A model generated the notes under the pieces. That model had not been told where the DNA came from, did not search any database, and was given only the letters and a program-made list of their open reading frames with translations. 43,698 nucleotides of DNA from Actinomycetota bacterium. GTDB taxonomy: Bacteria; Actinomycetota; Acidimicrobiia; Acidimicrobiales; Acidimicrobiaceae. Positions 1 to 8,808 of the stretch are shown here, piece after piece; positions within the stretch are counted from its first letter, which is position 1; every line of letters starts with the position of its first letter. The position numbers and the translations under genes are program-made. Location of the stretch: NCBI GenBank assembly GCA_004298555.1, contig SCQM01000178.1:1-43698 (forward strand), in the 5' to 3' direction.

Positions 1-342
1 GTAGGAACCCCGACTGCACGGGTAGTCATTTCCAAAGATGGGGAAAGGCTTGAAGCCAAGTCGGAGGGGAACGGAATGATCGATGCTGCGGGCAAGGCCA
101 TTCAAAAGGCTACAGGCATCACCACAAAGCTCATTGGATTCACGGTCTCTTCTGTAACCGGCGGAGAAGACGCACAGGGCGAGGTAGTGATACAGCTGGA
201 ATCAGGAGAGTTCAAGGTCTCAGGCCGCGGGGTTTCAACTGATGTCGTCGAAGCTTCAACAAGGGCATATTTGAACGCGGTCAACCGCCTTTCAAGATCA
301 ATGTCGAGACAAGAGATACGCAACGCCGAAATAGGACCCTGA
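1..342 (+). CDS. leuA: 2-isopropylmalate synthase, C-terminal part (5' truncated by window)
   Basis: The frame is open from base 1 to a TGA at 340-342 and gives about 113 residues with no start, so the gene begins outside the window. The protein is the C-terminal regulatory (LeuA dimer) domain: an EGNGMIDAAGKAI-like segment, then GEDAQGEVVIQLE, and the family-typical ending GRGVSTDVVEAS followed by RAYLNAVNRL. In the full enzyme this domain binds leucine for feedback inhibition; the missing N-terminal TIM barrel condenses acetyl-CoA with 2-oxoisovalerate. The gene points towards the minus-strand ilv cluster. Citramalate or homocitrate synthase share this domain, but the STDVVEAS...YLNA ending fits LeuA best. 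Confidence 0.85.
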   Translation, partial: VGTPTARVVISKDGERLEAKSEGNGMIDAAGKAIQKATGITTKLIGFTVSSVTGGEDAQGEVVIQLESGEFKVSGRGVSTDVVEASTRAYLNAVNRLSRSMSRQEIRNAEIGP

Positions 343-360
343 GGAAATAGATGGTGCACC

Positions 361-396
361 AGACCAGTGAGCGGGATTACTCTCGCTTTCTGGTCT
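361..396. terminator. inverted repeat between convergent genes, possible bidirectional terminator
   Basis: AGACCAG (361-367) pairs with CTGGTCT (390-396). Inside it AGCG (370-373) pairs with CGCT (384-387) after symmetrical 2-nt internal loops. It sits about 18 bases past the leuA stop and covers the stop of the convergent minus-strand gene. There is no run of T on either strand, so it is not a canonical intrinsic terminator. Confidence 0.35.
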
Positions 397-1066
397 CCCT
401 GCTGCCTACCTTTTCTAGGATGCGTCGAAGCTCGAGAAAACTTGACAGCACGCTATTGAGAACCCGTGCAGACTTTTTCGAATCCATTCCTAGATTCGCC
501 AAAATCTCCGAGATAAAGTCGCCGATACTTTCAGCGTTCTCCATATCCCAAAGCGCCTGCTCAAGACTGAATACCAAGATGTCCCGGGTTAACTCGTCGT
601 CGTCGCTGATCGAGGTGCTTTCTCCAAACAGCGAGTGCTGCACTGAACCGAATAGTACGTCCAGCGATGCGTCTACCGGATTGATTGGGTCAATTTCGAA
701 CTGAGACGATGTTATCTTCATACCAGGCTCGATGTACCGCACCTCAGTATTTATGTCATCGTCCTCTTCGAGCAAGCCGTCACCACAAAGGGCTTCCCAA
801 CCTCCTGCCACTATGCGCCAAGAAGTCCCGCAACAATCGCAATCCAGCCAGCCACCCTGATGAACGGCTTCGAGCACTGGAAAACCTTTAGCAATGTACC
901 ATGGAGGGCAAGCGGGGCAAATGTTTTTCTTGATCAGATCTTCGACAGAGCGCGAATCGGGCTCGTCGGCCCAGCGGCGCAAACCATCAAGGTCTACCCG
1001 ATGCTCGGTGCATCTCATATAAAAAATTTGGTCGGAGCTAACTTCTCCAAGCTCGGCTATCTTCAT
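377..1066 (-). CDS. hypothetical protein with two cysteine pairs
   Basis: I do not recognise this 229-residue protein. The ATG is preceded by GAGGAG five bases upstream, which supports the start. The N-terminal half holds Cys-containing motifs: CTEH near residue 19, CPACPPW near residue 51 and CDCCGTSW near residue 76. These are spaced like a small zinc site. The middle is acidic (LLEEDDDIN and SDDDE). The C-terminal third is predicted helical and ends basic (RETRKRE). No membrane segment is seen. It lies 118 bases downstream of the ABC ATPase on the same strand and could be read from the same transcript or from its own promoter. Confidence 0.6.
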   Translation of the reverse strand: MKIAELGEVSSDQIFYMRCTEHRVDLDGLRRWADEPDSRSVEDLIKKNICPACPPWYIAKGFPVLEAVHQGGWLDCDCCGTSWRIVAGGWEALCGDGLLEEDDDINTEVRYIEPGMKITSSQFEIDPINPVDASLDVLFGSVQHSLFGESTSISDDDELTRDILVFSLEQALWDMENAESIGDFISEILANLGMDSKKSARVLNSVLSSFLELRRILEKVGSRETRKRE

Positions 1067-1184
1067 GCTGGCTCCTCAGTCCCACGAAGCCCAAGGAATC
1101 TTTGAACCCCTATTTTTAAGGTACATCTATTCGACACCTTGTTGAAAGGGTTTACTTGAGATAATTGGTGGGTTGGGCCGAATA

Positions 1185-1868
1185 TTATCCGACGAGCCGG
1201 TTGAACTGATCTTTTGAGGGAGTACCACGGTAGACGGCTTCGCCTTCTAACATGCCTATCATCGAATTCGCCACGGACAAAAATTCTTCCGAATGGGTAG
1301 CCACCAGGACAGCCACCCCAGACTTGGCCTCTTCCTTTATCTGAAGGATCAGCGAGGTCTTTCCCTTCTGGTCGAGGCCGACGAAGGGCTCGTCCAGAAT
1401 GAGCAGCCTGTGAGGACGAATGAGCGCCATTGACATGGCGACTTTTTGCCTCAGCCCGCGTGAAAAGCTGCTCGGCAAATCATCTTGACGCTCCAACAAC
1501 CCAAATACGCCGAGCAGCTCCTTGGCTCGGGCCTGCCAATTCTCCAAACCGTTAATTCTCGCAGAAAACTCAAGATGCTCCAGAGCGGAAATGTCATCAT
1601 AGAGGACAGGATTGTCGAGCGATACCGAAGTTACGCTTCTGGCGTTATCGGAACCTGCTTTGGCACCCATAATCGTGACCTCGCCGCCATCAAAGCCAAC
1701 CAGCCCGGTAACCGCGCGGACCAAGGTAGTTTTTCCCGATCCGTTGGGGCCGACAAGTGCAGTTATCTCGCCCTCCTTCACCGCGAAGGTAACTTCCTTT
1801 AGCACATCGTTTTTCTCGTAGGCCTTTGAAACCTTTTTTACCTCAAGTACGGCGCGAGATGCCATCAT
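1185..1868 (-). CDS. ABC transporter ATP-binding protein
   Basis: This 227-residue protein is a single nucleotide-binding domain that would power the permease encoded just upstream. Walker A is GPNGSGKTT (40-48), Walker B is LLILDE (155-160), the D-loop GLD follows at 164-166, and the switch histidine is H192. The signature is SRGLRQ (136-141) instead of LSGGQ, and the Q-loop region reads SVSLDNP without a glutamine; both are atypical but occur in exporter ATPases. Its ATG overlaps the permease stop in an ATGA overlap (1865-1868), with AAGGAG just upstream inside the permease gene, so translation is probably coupled. The substrate is unknown. Confidence 0.85.
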   Translation of the reverse strand: MMASRAVLEVKKVSKAYEKNDVLKEVTFAVKEGEITALVGPNGSGKTTLVRAVTGLVGFDGGEVTIMGAKAGSDNARSVTSVSLDNPVLYDDISALEHLEFSARINGLENWQARAKELLGVFGLLERQDDLPSSFSRGLRQKVAMSMALIRPHRLLILDEPFVGLDQKGKTSLILQIKEEAKSGVAVLVATHSEEFLSVANSMIGMLEGEAVYRGTPSKDQFNRLVG

Positions 1869-3454
1869 GACTCCTTACTCAGCCCATTACTAAGTGACAG
1901 TTCATTCCGCCTTCTTATCCAGGTCCAGGCGGCCAATGGGAACAAAAGAGAGAACGACGCCGCCGAGATTGACGTCGTATCTATAAGAGCAGTATTCATT
2001 ACATGAAGGTTGTACGCGTCGACCATCGCCACAAATCCCGATGCTACGATGACAAACGGCAAGATTTCGATAATCACCGAAGTCATTGCAACAACCTCAG
2101 GCATCAGCGCCTGCGCATTCGCTGATTTCTGTTTGCGCAAAACTGCGACAGCAGCTCCTGTTGTGGAGGCTGCCGCTATGGGAATTGCGCTTATCAATCC
2201 GACGTGTAGAGACACTGAAAATCCCCCGAACACGGCAGTCGCCAAAGTTCCAATCAGAACGAAAACTATCATTCCAAAGAACGGCACCAGAAGCAGACGT
2301 GACTCTACCATTGAAAGTGGAACTCCAATACCTGCTATGCCGTCTGGATGGTCTGCAAGCTGTGACAGCGGTTCAAGCAGATCGGTCGCAGCAACGTAAA
2401 GAGCGACTATTGCTATTGCAAGAGGAAAAAATGACCCCGACCACATAAGGCGTGCAGAAAAACCAGCCAATGCTGCCAATACTAGAAAACGGATGAACCT
2501 CTCGACCGGCCAACGGTAGAGAGATTCAAGCGATCTTTTGGTAACTCTGGCCGTCAGGCCGTGGCCCAACGAAAAACTTGCCAGCGGAGATCTCCCCCCC
2601 CTCGGCTTTTCGCCCGAAAGCTGGCGCCTCAAAAGAATGACCGTTCGAATATCACGCATAGTCGCAGCAAATCTCAGCGTTCCGACGAGCCTAGCCCGAC
2701 GCTCCTGCATCTCAAGAGATACTCCGGATACGAAAAATAGGCCGAGTCCAAAAAGAATGAGTACAACAGCCATTGTGGCAGCAGCAGGTAGAACATCCTG
2801 TTGGCTGAAAAAGAACCGCCCTAGCCACGTGCCTGGAAAAATAGAGGTCTGGCTATAAACGTCGACCACAGACCAGGCCACGACTGCACCGCCGAACGTC
2901 GATGCCATCCATTTGTTGATGCGCAGCCCGGAGGCTATATAGCCTGCTGCAAAAAAAACAAGGACACCGATGAGCCCCAGCCCGGCACCTTCAACTACAA
3001 GACGCAATGTTCCCGCACCCAGGGCCTTGTGAGCAATTCCGCCGACAAGTCCGCCCACAAGAAGCGTGGGGGGAATTATCGAACGTACCTGCGATAGAGC
3101 CTTGGACCTAAGGAAATGTGACCTTGAAATACCCGAAAGCAGTATCATGCGCACATCGGCGCCCTGAATCGCCAGTGGACCGCCCCTTGAGCCTGACCTC
3201 AGGCCAGCCAGAATGGTCAGCCCAAATGCCAAACCTAGGTAAGAAGGGCCATAGCTTACGACCTGGCGTTGAACTGAAGATCCGAGAGGTGCAGACTGAA
3301 CGAGCCCAACTAGCAAGGAGCCGCCAACAAGAAGGGCGGCTCCAACCATGTAAAGCTTGTATAGGGCATTTACAAGATCTATCTTTTCAACAAAGTGGCG
3401 CCGGCGCGCTTTCGACAAGTCTCTTAGCGCTTCGACACCGATGGTTTGTGTCAT
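1865..3454 (-). CDS. ABC transporter permease (polytopic membrane protein)
   Basis: This 529-residue protein has many hydrophobic stretches, probably about a dozen membrane segments, in two halves separated by a charged cytosolic stretch around residues 250-315 (LEMQERRARL to VTKRSLESLYRWPVERF). No signal peptide is seen; the N-terminus is basic and cytosolic (SKARRRHF). I identify it as the permease mainly from position, because its stop overlaps the ATPase start by four bases. Its own ATG overlaps the ilvC stop as TGATG (3452-3456), so it appears to be the fourth gene of ilvBNC. It resembles ABC-2-like putative exporters in size and topology; the cargo cannot be told from sequence. Confidence 0.7.
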   Translation of the reverse strand: MTQTIGVEALRDLSKARRRHFVEKIDLVNALYKLYMVGAALLVGGSLLVGLVQSAPLGSSVQRQVVSYGPSYLGLAFGLTILAGLRSGSRGGPLAIQGADVRMILLSGISRSHFLRSKALSQVRSIIPPTLLVGGLVGGIAHKALGAGTLRLVVEGAGLGLIGVLVFFAAGYIASGLRINKWMASTFGGAVVAWSVVDVYSQTSIFPGTWLGRFFFSQQDVLPAAATMAVVLILFGLGLFFVSGVSLEMQERRARLVGTLRFAATMRDIRTVILLRRQLSGEKPRGGRSPLASFSLGHGLTARVTKRSLESLYRWPVERFIRFLVLAALAGFSARLMWSGSFFPLAIAIVALYVAATDLLEPLSQLADHPDGIAGIGVPLSMVESRLLLVPFFGMIVFVLIGTLATAVFGGFSVSLHVGLISAIPIAAASTTGAAVAVLRKQKSANAQALMPEVVAMTSVIIEILPFVIVASGFVAMVDAYNLHVMNTALIDTTSISAASFSLLFPLAAWTWIRRRNELSLSNGLSKES

Positions 3455-4479
3455 CAGCCGCCTGAGACGTCCTTCAGACCGGGCCTTCCGGACTTCATGA
3501 ATGGCATCATGGCCCGAAGTTGAGCACCTACCTGCTCGATTGGATGTGCAGCCGCAGCCTTCCTCAGTTCATTGAACCTAGGCTGTCCATTCTTGTTTTC
3601 CTGGACCCAGGCCTCGGCAAACTGGCCATTCCGGATTTCATCTAGCACCTTTTGCATTTCAGCCTTTACCCCGTCATTTATGATGCGAGGTCCGGAAATC
3701 AGTCCGCCCCACTCAGCTGTCTCCGAAACTGAGAACCACATTCCGGAAAGACCGTTTTCATAAAGCAGGTCCACAATCAGCTTCAACTCGTGAAGACATT
3801 CGAAATACGCGGACTCCGGCTGATAACCATTGCCAACAAGCGTTTCGTAGCCCGCAGTGACGAGTGACGCGAGGCCGCCACACAATACGACCTGCTCCCC
3901 AAAGAGATCCGTCTCAGTCTCCTCGGCAAACGTGGTCTGCAAAACCCCGGCTCTAGTCGATCCGATCCCGTGAGCATACGCGAGAGCCACATTCTTGGCG
4001 TTCCCGGTTGCGTCCTGGGAAACTGCTATCAGGGAAGGAATTCCACCGCCTTCAACGTATGTGCGTCGAACGAGGTGTCCTGGACCTTTCGGCGCGATCA
4101 TGATCACATCGACGTCTGAGGATGGCTTGATCTGTTCAAAACGAATATTGAAACCATGTGCGAAGGCCAGCGCGGCACCCTTTTTCAGATTCGGAGCTAT
4201 ATCCGACTCGTAGATGGCGGCCTGAGCAGTATCGGGCGCCAAGATCATGACAAGATCAGCGCCCATAGTGGCCTCGGAAACGTTTGCAACCTTCAGTCCG
4301 GCATTTTCCGCCTTCGCGCGGGAAGAAGACCCTTCCTTGAGCCCGACGACTACGTCAATGCCTGAATCCGCAAGATTAAGCGCATGCGCGTGTCCCTGTG
4401 ATCCATAACCAATTATTGCAACTTTCTTGCCTTGCAAAAGAGAGGCATCAGCATCAGCCTCGTAATACAAAGTGGCCAT
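3454..4479 (-). CDS. ilvC: ketol-acid reductoisomerase (class I)
   Basis: The enzyme rearranges and reduces acetolactate or acetohydroxybutyrate with NADPH and Mg2+ in valine, isoleucine and leucine synthesis. The 341 residues match the short class I form. The Rossmann motif [13 protein letters not shown] starts at G24. The cofactor-specificity loop [12 protein letters not shown] follows strand 2, with serines and Arg suited to NADPH phosphate. [12 protein letters not shown] and [13 protein letters not shown] carry metal and substrate ligands, and SDTAEWGG-like [12 protein letters not shown] lies in the C-terminal knotted domain. The ATG starts one base after the ilvN stop, and its own stop overlaps the next gene. 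Confidence 0.97.
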   Translation of the reverse strand: MATLYYEADADASLLQGKKVAIIGYGSQGHAHALNLADSGIDVVVGLKEGSSSRAKAENAGLKVANVSEATMGADLVMILAPDTAQAAIYESDIAPNLKKGAALAFAHGFNIRFEQIKPSSDVDVIMIAPKGPGHLVRRTYVEGGGIPSLIAVSQDATGNAKNVALAYAHGIGSTRAGVLQTTFAEETETDLFGEQVVLCGGLASLVTAGYETLVGNGYQPESAYFECLHELKLIVDLLYENGLSGMWFSVSETAEWGGLISGPRIINDGVKAEMQKVLDEIRNGQFAEAWVQENKNGQPRFNELRKAAAAHPIEQVGAQLRAMMPFMKSGRPGLKDVSGG

Positions 4480-4480
4480 A

Positions 4481-5065
4481 TCAGCCAGCCCTTCCAGTAG
4501 TGTTTTTCAATTTGTTTGATTGACGCTCAAGCTTAGCCAGAGCTACCCTTCCTGTTCTCTGAAGTTCCACAATTCCAAAACTTGACAAAAGTTCAGAAAA
4601 ATCGTCAATTTTGCTTGGCTCACCTGTTGCCAACACCGTCAACTTGTCTACTCCCACATCAATAATTTTGCCGTCAAAAAGAGCGACAAGCTCCATAACG
4701 TGGCCACGGGCAGAGATGTCGGCATTTACAGTCGCTACCAGCAACTCGCATTCAACTGACTCAGCAGGATCCAGTTCGGAGATCTTGATCACATTTATCA
4801 GTTTGTGCAGTTGCTTGGTGATCTGCTCAAGGGGTGCGGAGTCAACATCAACAACAATAGTAATTCGCGAAAAGCGGCTCTCGTCGGTAGGCGCTACTGC
4901 TAGTGAAAATATGTTGTACCCGCGCCGCGAAAAAAGCTGTGCGATACGGGCCAACACGCCGGCTCGATTCTCCACAAGCACCGACAGGACATGGTGATGC
5001 ATGATGCCGGGAGTGCCTGACAGGTCCGAAGACGATCCGTTCCCGGGTATGTATGAAATGCTCAT
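4481..5065 (-). CDS. ilvN: acetolactate synthase small (regulatory) subunit
   Basis: This 194-residue protein carries an ACT domain from about residue 23 ([19 protein letters not shown], then [14 protein letters not shown]) and a C-terminal ALS_ss domain ([20 protein letters not shown]). The ACT domain binds valine and confers feedback inhibition on IlvB. An extra N-terminal stretch of about 20 polar residues precedes the ACT domain, so an internal start at M22 is possible. The gene starts one base after the ilvB stop and ends one base before ilvC. Confidence 0.95.
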   Translation of the reverse strand: MSISYIPGNGSSSDLSGTPGIMHHHVLSVLVENRAGVLARIAQLFSRRGYNIFSLAVAPTDESRFSRITIVVDVDSAPLEQITKQLHKLINVIKISELDPAESVECELLVATVNADISARGHVMELVALFDGKIIDVGVDKLTVLATGEPSKIDDFSELLSSFGIVELQRTGRVALAKLERQSNKLKNTTGRAG

Positions 5066-5066
5066 T

Positions 5067-6785
5067 TTAGATCAAACCTTCCGGGCCCAGAATAATGTTG
5101 TCGTTCGAAACTCCTGCTGGAACCATTGGGAACACCTTCTCGCTTGAGTCGGTGCGAAATTCGACAACAACGGGACGATCATTAATCTCATTTGCCTTCT
5201 CAATAGTTGGTCCCACTTCCTCGGCATTCTCAACTCTGAATGATGCGCAGCCCATAGCCTCCGACCACTTGACATAGTCCGGAAGATCAGGCGACAGGTA
5301 AACTTCGGAGTAGCGCTCTCCGTAAAACATCTCCTGCCATTGCCGCACCATTCCCAGATATGAATTGTTAAGGAGTGCCACTTTGATCGGAATTTGCTCC
5401 ATTGAAGCGGTGACAAGCTCCTGGGCAGTCATTTGGAAACATCCATCTCCATCTATAGCCCAGACGGTGCGATCGGGCTTACCAACCTTGGCACCAATTG
5501 CGGCCGGAATAGCGAATCCCATCGTCCCCAGTCCACCGGAGTTGATCCAGGTGTACGGGTGGTTGAATTTCCAGTATTGAGAGGCCCACATCTGGTGCTG
5601 ACCAACTCCTGAAACCACAATCGTGTCACTTGGAGTGGCATCGCGAAGTTTCTCTATCACGTACTGGGGCTTCAGCACCCCTGAAAGAGATGGCTGCTCG
5701 TATTTGAGCGGATACTTCTCCTGCCAACCCTTCAACGTGCCAACCCAGTCGGTTATGTCGGCACGGTGCTGGTAGGCGTCTGGATCTGCTTTGATAGCCC
5801 TGACGATATCCTCGATCACGCTGCGGCAGTCGCCTACGATCGGAACGTCCGGACGTCTCAGCTTGCCAAGTTCGGCAGGATCGATATCGACGTGAACAAC
5901 TCTGGCGTGAGGCGCGAAGCCATCAAGCTTTCCCGTCACGCGGTCATCAAAGCGGCTTCCCAGCGCTATTAGAAGATCCGACTGCTGCATCGCAGTGACA
6001 GCAGTGTAGTTGCCGTGCATTCCAGGCATTCCCAGGCAGAGCGGGTGATCATCCGGGAAAGCCCCTCGCGCCATCAAAGTCGTAACCACGGGTATCCCTG
6101 TCAGCTCGACCAGCTCCGCCAGGACCTCTGAGGCGCGGGCATTTAGCACTCCGCCCCCGACATAGAAGACTGGCCGGCTGGCTTCAAACATCATCTTCAC
6201 AGCCGCCGCAATCATCTTCGAGTGGCCCCTTGAATTTGGCTTGTAGCCCGGAAGGTCGACCGAACCAGGCCAGTACCAGTCCATCTGGGCATTGGCTATG
6301 TCCTTCGGGAAATCTATCAGAACCGGGCCAGGACGGCCGGTAGTTGCGACATGGAATGCCTCAGCCACTACATTAGGGATGTCATTTGCATCGGTGACCA
6401 GCCAGTTGTGCTTAGTGACGCTCATGGTGATCCCTGTGATGTCCGCCTCCTGGAACGCATCGGTCCCTATCGAGGCGGTTGCCACCTGACCAGTGATTAC
6501 CACGATCGGAACTGAATCCATGTAGGCATCTGCCAACGGAGTCACTATGTTCGTGGCAGCGGGGCCCGAGGTCACCATAGCGACTCCCGGCCTTCCGGTG
6601 GCATGGGCATAGCCCTCAGCCATGTGGCCGGCGCCTTGCTCATGTCTTACCAGAATATGCCTGATTGGTGAGTCTAATATTGGGTCATAGACGGGCAAAA
6701 TGGCACCGCCTGGCAGGCCGAACATCACGTCGACACCTTGCATTTCCAGACTCTTTATCAAAGCCTGTGCTCCAGTAAGCTTCAT
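5067..6785 (-). CDS. ilvB: acetolactate synthase large (catalytic) subunit
   Basis: This thiamine-diphosphate enzyme condenses two pyruvates, or pyruvate and 2-oxobutyrate. I place the start at the ATG at 6785 (572 residues) because GGGAG lies six bases upstream; an in-frame TTG two codons earlier has no such site. [13 protein letters not shown] and the catalytic glutamate in [15 protein letters not shown] (E49) mark the PYR domain. [15 protein letters not shown] followed by [14 protein letters not shown] is the ThDP/Mg motif. FAD-domain features such as [11 protein letters not shown] lie in the middle. It is the first gene of ilvBNC and is preceded by a leader-peptide attenuator. Confidence 0.96.
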   Translation of the reverse strand: MKLTGAQALIKSLEMQGVDVMFGLPGGAILPVYDPILDSPIRHILVRHEQGAGHMAEGYAHATGRPGVAMVTSGPAATNIVTPLADAYMDSVPIVVITGQVATASIGTDAFQEADITGITMSVTKHNWLVTDANDIPNVVAEAFHVATTGRPGPVLIDFPKDIANAQMDWYWPGSVDLPGYKPNSRGHSKMIAAAVKMMFEASRPVFYVGGGVLNARASEVLAELVELTGIPVVTTLMARGAFPDDHPLCLGMPGMHGNYTAVTAMQQSDLLIALGSRFDDRVTGKLDGFAPHARVVHVDIDPAELGKLRRPDVPIVGDCRSVIEDIVRAIKADPDAYQHRADITDWVGTLKGWQEKYPLKYEQPSLSGVLKPQYVIEKLRDATPSDTIVVSGVGQHQMWASQYWKFNHPYTWINSGGLGTMGFAIPAAIGAKVGKPDRTVWAIDGDGCFQMTAQELVTASMEQIPIKVALLNNSYLGMVRQWQEMFYGERYSEVYLSPDLPDYVKWSEAMGCASFRVENAEEVGPTIEKANEINDRPVVVEFRTDSSEKVFPMVPAGVSNDNIILGPEGLI

Positions 6786-6805
6786 TTCCAACTCCCAGAT
6801 AAACT

Positions 6806-6829
6806 AAAAAACCTCCCGACTGGGAGGCC
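6806..6829 (-). terminator. intrinsic terminator, attenuator of ilvBNC
   Basis: On the minus strand CCTCCC, loop AGTC, GGGAGG forms a perfect 6-bp stem, extendable by two G-U pairs, followed directly by TTTTTT. It ends about 20 bases before the ilvB start codon and lies after a short Leu/Val/Ile-rich leader ORF, as in amino-acid attenuators. Confidence 0.85.
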
Positions 6830-6833
6830 AACA

Positions 6834-6863
6834 AGCGCACGATGTTTTATCTCGCCGCGCGCT
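6834..6863 (-). promoter_or_regulatory. leader RNA hairpin between ilv leader peptide and terminator
   Basis: AGCGCGCG (6856-6863) can pair with CGTGCGCT (6834-6841) with one G-U pair, looping out about 14 bases. The 5' arm begins inside the leader stop codon, so a ribosome finishing the leader peptide would cover it. It is probably part of the attenuation switch. I could not find a clear antiterminator that overlaps the terminator arm. Confidence 0.4.
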
Positions 6864-6900
6864 ACTCGATTACTACTACCACCAAAAGACTTTGATTCAT
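6862..6900 (-). CDS. ilvBNC leader peptide
   Basis: A 12-codon ORF reads MNQSLLVVVVIE and stops with TAG. Seven consecutive residues are Leu, Val or Ile (LLVVVVI), exactly the amino acids made by the downstream ilv genes. Stalling at these codons when charged tRNA is scarce should prevent the terminator at 6806-6829. No SD precedes the ATG. An in-frame ATG lies two codons upstream (6906), and a possible -10 element (TATTGT, 6909-6914) would start transcription at or next to the ATG at 6900, so the leader may be read as a leaderless mRNA. Similar Val-rich leaders are known before ilvBNC in corynebacteria. Confidence 0.85.
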   Translation of the reverse strand: MNQSLLVVVVIE

Positions 6901-6908
6901 TGGCATTA

Positions 6909-6914
6909 ACAATA
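6909..6914 (-). promoter_or_regulatory. possible -10 element for ilvBNC
   Basis: The minus-strand TATTGT lies nine bases before the leader ATG. No good -35 is visible at 16-18 bases. An alternative -10 (GATAAT) sits at 6941-6946. One promoter is expected here because the leader must begin a transcript, but which one is used is open. Confidence 0.3.
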
Positions 6915-6956
6915 GGGCAATTTTTGGTGAAAACCTAATAATTATCGAGTTTTTAT

Positions 6957-6985
6957 GGAAAATGGTGAGCAATTCACCATTTTCC
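6957..6985. repeat. perfect 12-bp inverted repeat between ilvD and ilvB leader
   Basis: GGAAAATGGTGA (6957-6968), five-base loop, TCACCATTTTCC (6974-6985). It lies 26 bases past the ilvD stop and just upstream of the region where the ilvB promoter must be. On the minus strand it is followed by ATAAAAAC rather than a T run, so it could be a U-less terminator for ilvD or a symmetric operator. Confidence 0.7.
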
Positions 6986-7011
6986 ACAACTTCAGCGCAG
7001 TGCAGCCGCTT

Positions 7012-8718
7012 TTAAGCCTCGGTTACAGCACCTTTGTCGGCTCCCGCCACCAGTCTCGCGTATTTGGCCAAAGCTCCGCGTGTGTATCGCGGTGCGGGCA
7101 GCTTCCACTCAGACCGGCGCCTTGCCAGCTCCTGCTCATCGACCATCAAATCAATGCTGTGGTTGTCAACATCTATGACAATGCGGTCTCCATCTTTGAC
7201 GAACGCAATTGGTCCGCCATCCACAGCTTCAGGGGCCACGTGACCTATGCAGAACCCGTGAGTACCTCCGGAGAACCTGCCATCGGTTAGAAGAGCCGCA
7301 TCAGAACCCCGGCCCGCACCTTTCATTGCACCGGTTACGGCCAACATTTCGCGCATGCCGGGCCCGCCTTTAGGGCCTTCGTAGCGGATCACGACCACAT
7401 TTCCTGGCTGGATTTCCCCTGCCATGATCGAGTCCATGGCGGCGTCTTCACCGTCAAATACCCTTGCTATCCCGTCAAACTGCTTGGTATCTATGCCCGC
7501 CACCTTTACCACAGACCCCCGGGGAGCCATTGTGCCCTTCAGGATCGCGATGCCTCCCACGGGGTTGATTGGATCCGACAAGGGATGTATAACCTCACCA
7601 TCTGGCGCGGGAGGATTAATCTCAGCCAGGTTCTCCGCCATAGTCTTGCCCGTCACAGTCATGCAATCTCCATGAAGCAGGCCGTTATCAAGAAGATGCT
7701 TCAGCACTACTGCCACACCCCCAACACGATCAATATCGTACATGTGATATTTGCCGTGAGGCTTTGTATCCGCCAGATGGGGAACCCGTGCCGCAATTCC
7801 GTTGAAATCGTCGATTGTGAGATCAACCTCAGCCTCATGGGCGATTGCCAGCAGGTGAAGCACCGCATTAGTCGAACCGCCAAGTGCCATGACTACTGAA
7901 ATAGCATTCTCAAATGCATCTTTGGTCATGATGTCTCGGGCTTTAATATCACGCTTCAAAAGCTCGACTGCAGCCTGACCCGACTTGAATGCATAGTCAG
8001 CCATGCGCTCGTCAACCGCTGGTGTTGCAGCAGAACCCGGGAGGGACATGCCAAGAGCCTCGGCAACCGATGCCATGGTGTTGGCGGTAAACATTCCCGC
8101 ACAGCTTCCGATTGTTGGGCATGCATGAGTTTCGATCAGAGCAAGCTCGGCCTCTGTCAGCGTTCCAGTACCTACTGCCCCCACGGCCTCGAAAACGGAT
8201 ACGATATCAAGAGTCTGATGATCGTAATGGCCTGGCATGATGCTGCCACCATATAAGAAAACCGATGGAACGTTGAGTCGGGCCGCCGCCATAAGCATGC
8301 CCGGGAGCGACTTGTCACATCCCGCCAGCGAGACCAGAGCGTCGAATCTCTCGGCATGCATCATGACCTCAACTGAATCTGCTATCACTTCACGCGATAC
8401 CAGTGAGGCTCTCATCCCTTCATGGCCCATCGAAATGGCATCGGACACGGCAATGGTCACGAACTCGAATGGAAAGCCGCCAGCTGTATTCACGCCTTCT
8501 CTGGATGCTTTAGCTAGCTTATCCAACGACATATTGCAAGGCGTCACCTCATTCCACGATGAGGCTATTCCGATCTGCGGTTTTTCCCAGTCACCGTCAG
8601 TCATGCCGACGGCCCGCAACATAGCTCTGGCCGGTGCACGGCGGTATCCGTCCGTGACTTCGTAACTCCGCGGCTTTAATGGATTGTGTGAAACTTTTTC
8701 AGATGACTCATTAGACAT
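7012..8718 (-). CDS. ilvD: dihydroxy-acid dehydratase
   Basis: The enzyme dehydrates 2,3-dihydroxy-isovalerate and -methylvalerate to the 2-oxo acids in valine, isoleucine and leucine synthesis. At 568 residues it is of normal length. Three cysteines, C61 (TPCNMSLDK), C134 (AGCDKSLPG) and C206 (TIGSCAGMF), are placed as in the [2Fe-2S] members of the family. [16 protein letters not shown] near the C-terminus is a family signature. No clear SD precedes the ATG. A weak TATAAA (8780-8785, minus) in the 90-base gap after gatB may be its -10. It is transcribed in the same direction as gatCAB and ilvBNC but is separated from ilvB by the attenuator region. Confidence 0.96.
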   Translation of the reverse strand: MSNESSEKVSHNPLKPRSYEVTDGYRRAPARAMLRAVGMTDGDWEKPQIGIASSWNEVTPCNMSLDKLAKASREGVNTAGGFPFEFVTIAVSDAISMGHEGMRASLVSREVIADSVEVMMHAERFDALVSLAGCDKSLPGMLMAAARLNVPSVFLYGGSIMPGHYDHQTLDIVSVFEAVGAVGTGTLTEAELALIETHACPTIGSCAGMFTANTMASVAEALGMSLPGSAATPAVDERMADYAFKSGQAAVELLKRDIKARDIMTKDAFENAISVVMALGGSTNAVLHLLAIAHEAEVDLTIDDFNGIAARVPHLADTKPHGKYHMYDIDRVGGVAVVLKHLLDNGLLHGDCMTVTGKTMAENLAEINPPAPDGEVIHPLSDPINPVGGIAILKGTMAPRGSVVKVAGIDTKQFDGIARVFDGEDAAMDSIMAGEIQPGNVVVIRYEGPKGGPGMREMLAVTGAMKGAGRGSDAALLTDGRFSGGTHGFCIGHVAPEAVDGGPIAFVKDGDRIVIDVDNHSIDLMVDEQELARRRSEWKLPAPRYTRGALAKYARLVAGADKGAVTEA

Positions 8719-8808
8719 AGCTCAAGACTAAGTGAAAAAGTCCGAATTTGCACATCTGGCTAGAAAAAACTCGACATCTTTTATATTGAATTTCTGCCTT
8801 GCGAAAGC

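Noticed and set aside
2010-2399. Long plus-strand open frames opposite the ABC permease
   Set aside because: They mirror the minus-strand gene, have no SD and show no recognisable protein; the same holds for opposite-strand frames elsewhere.
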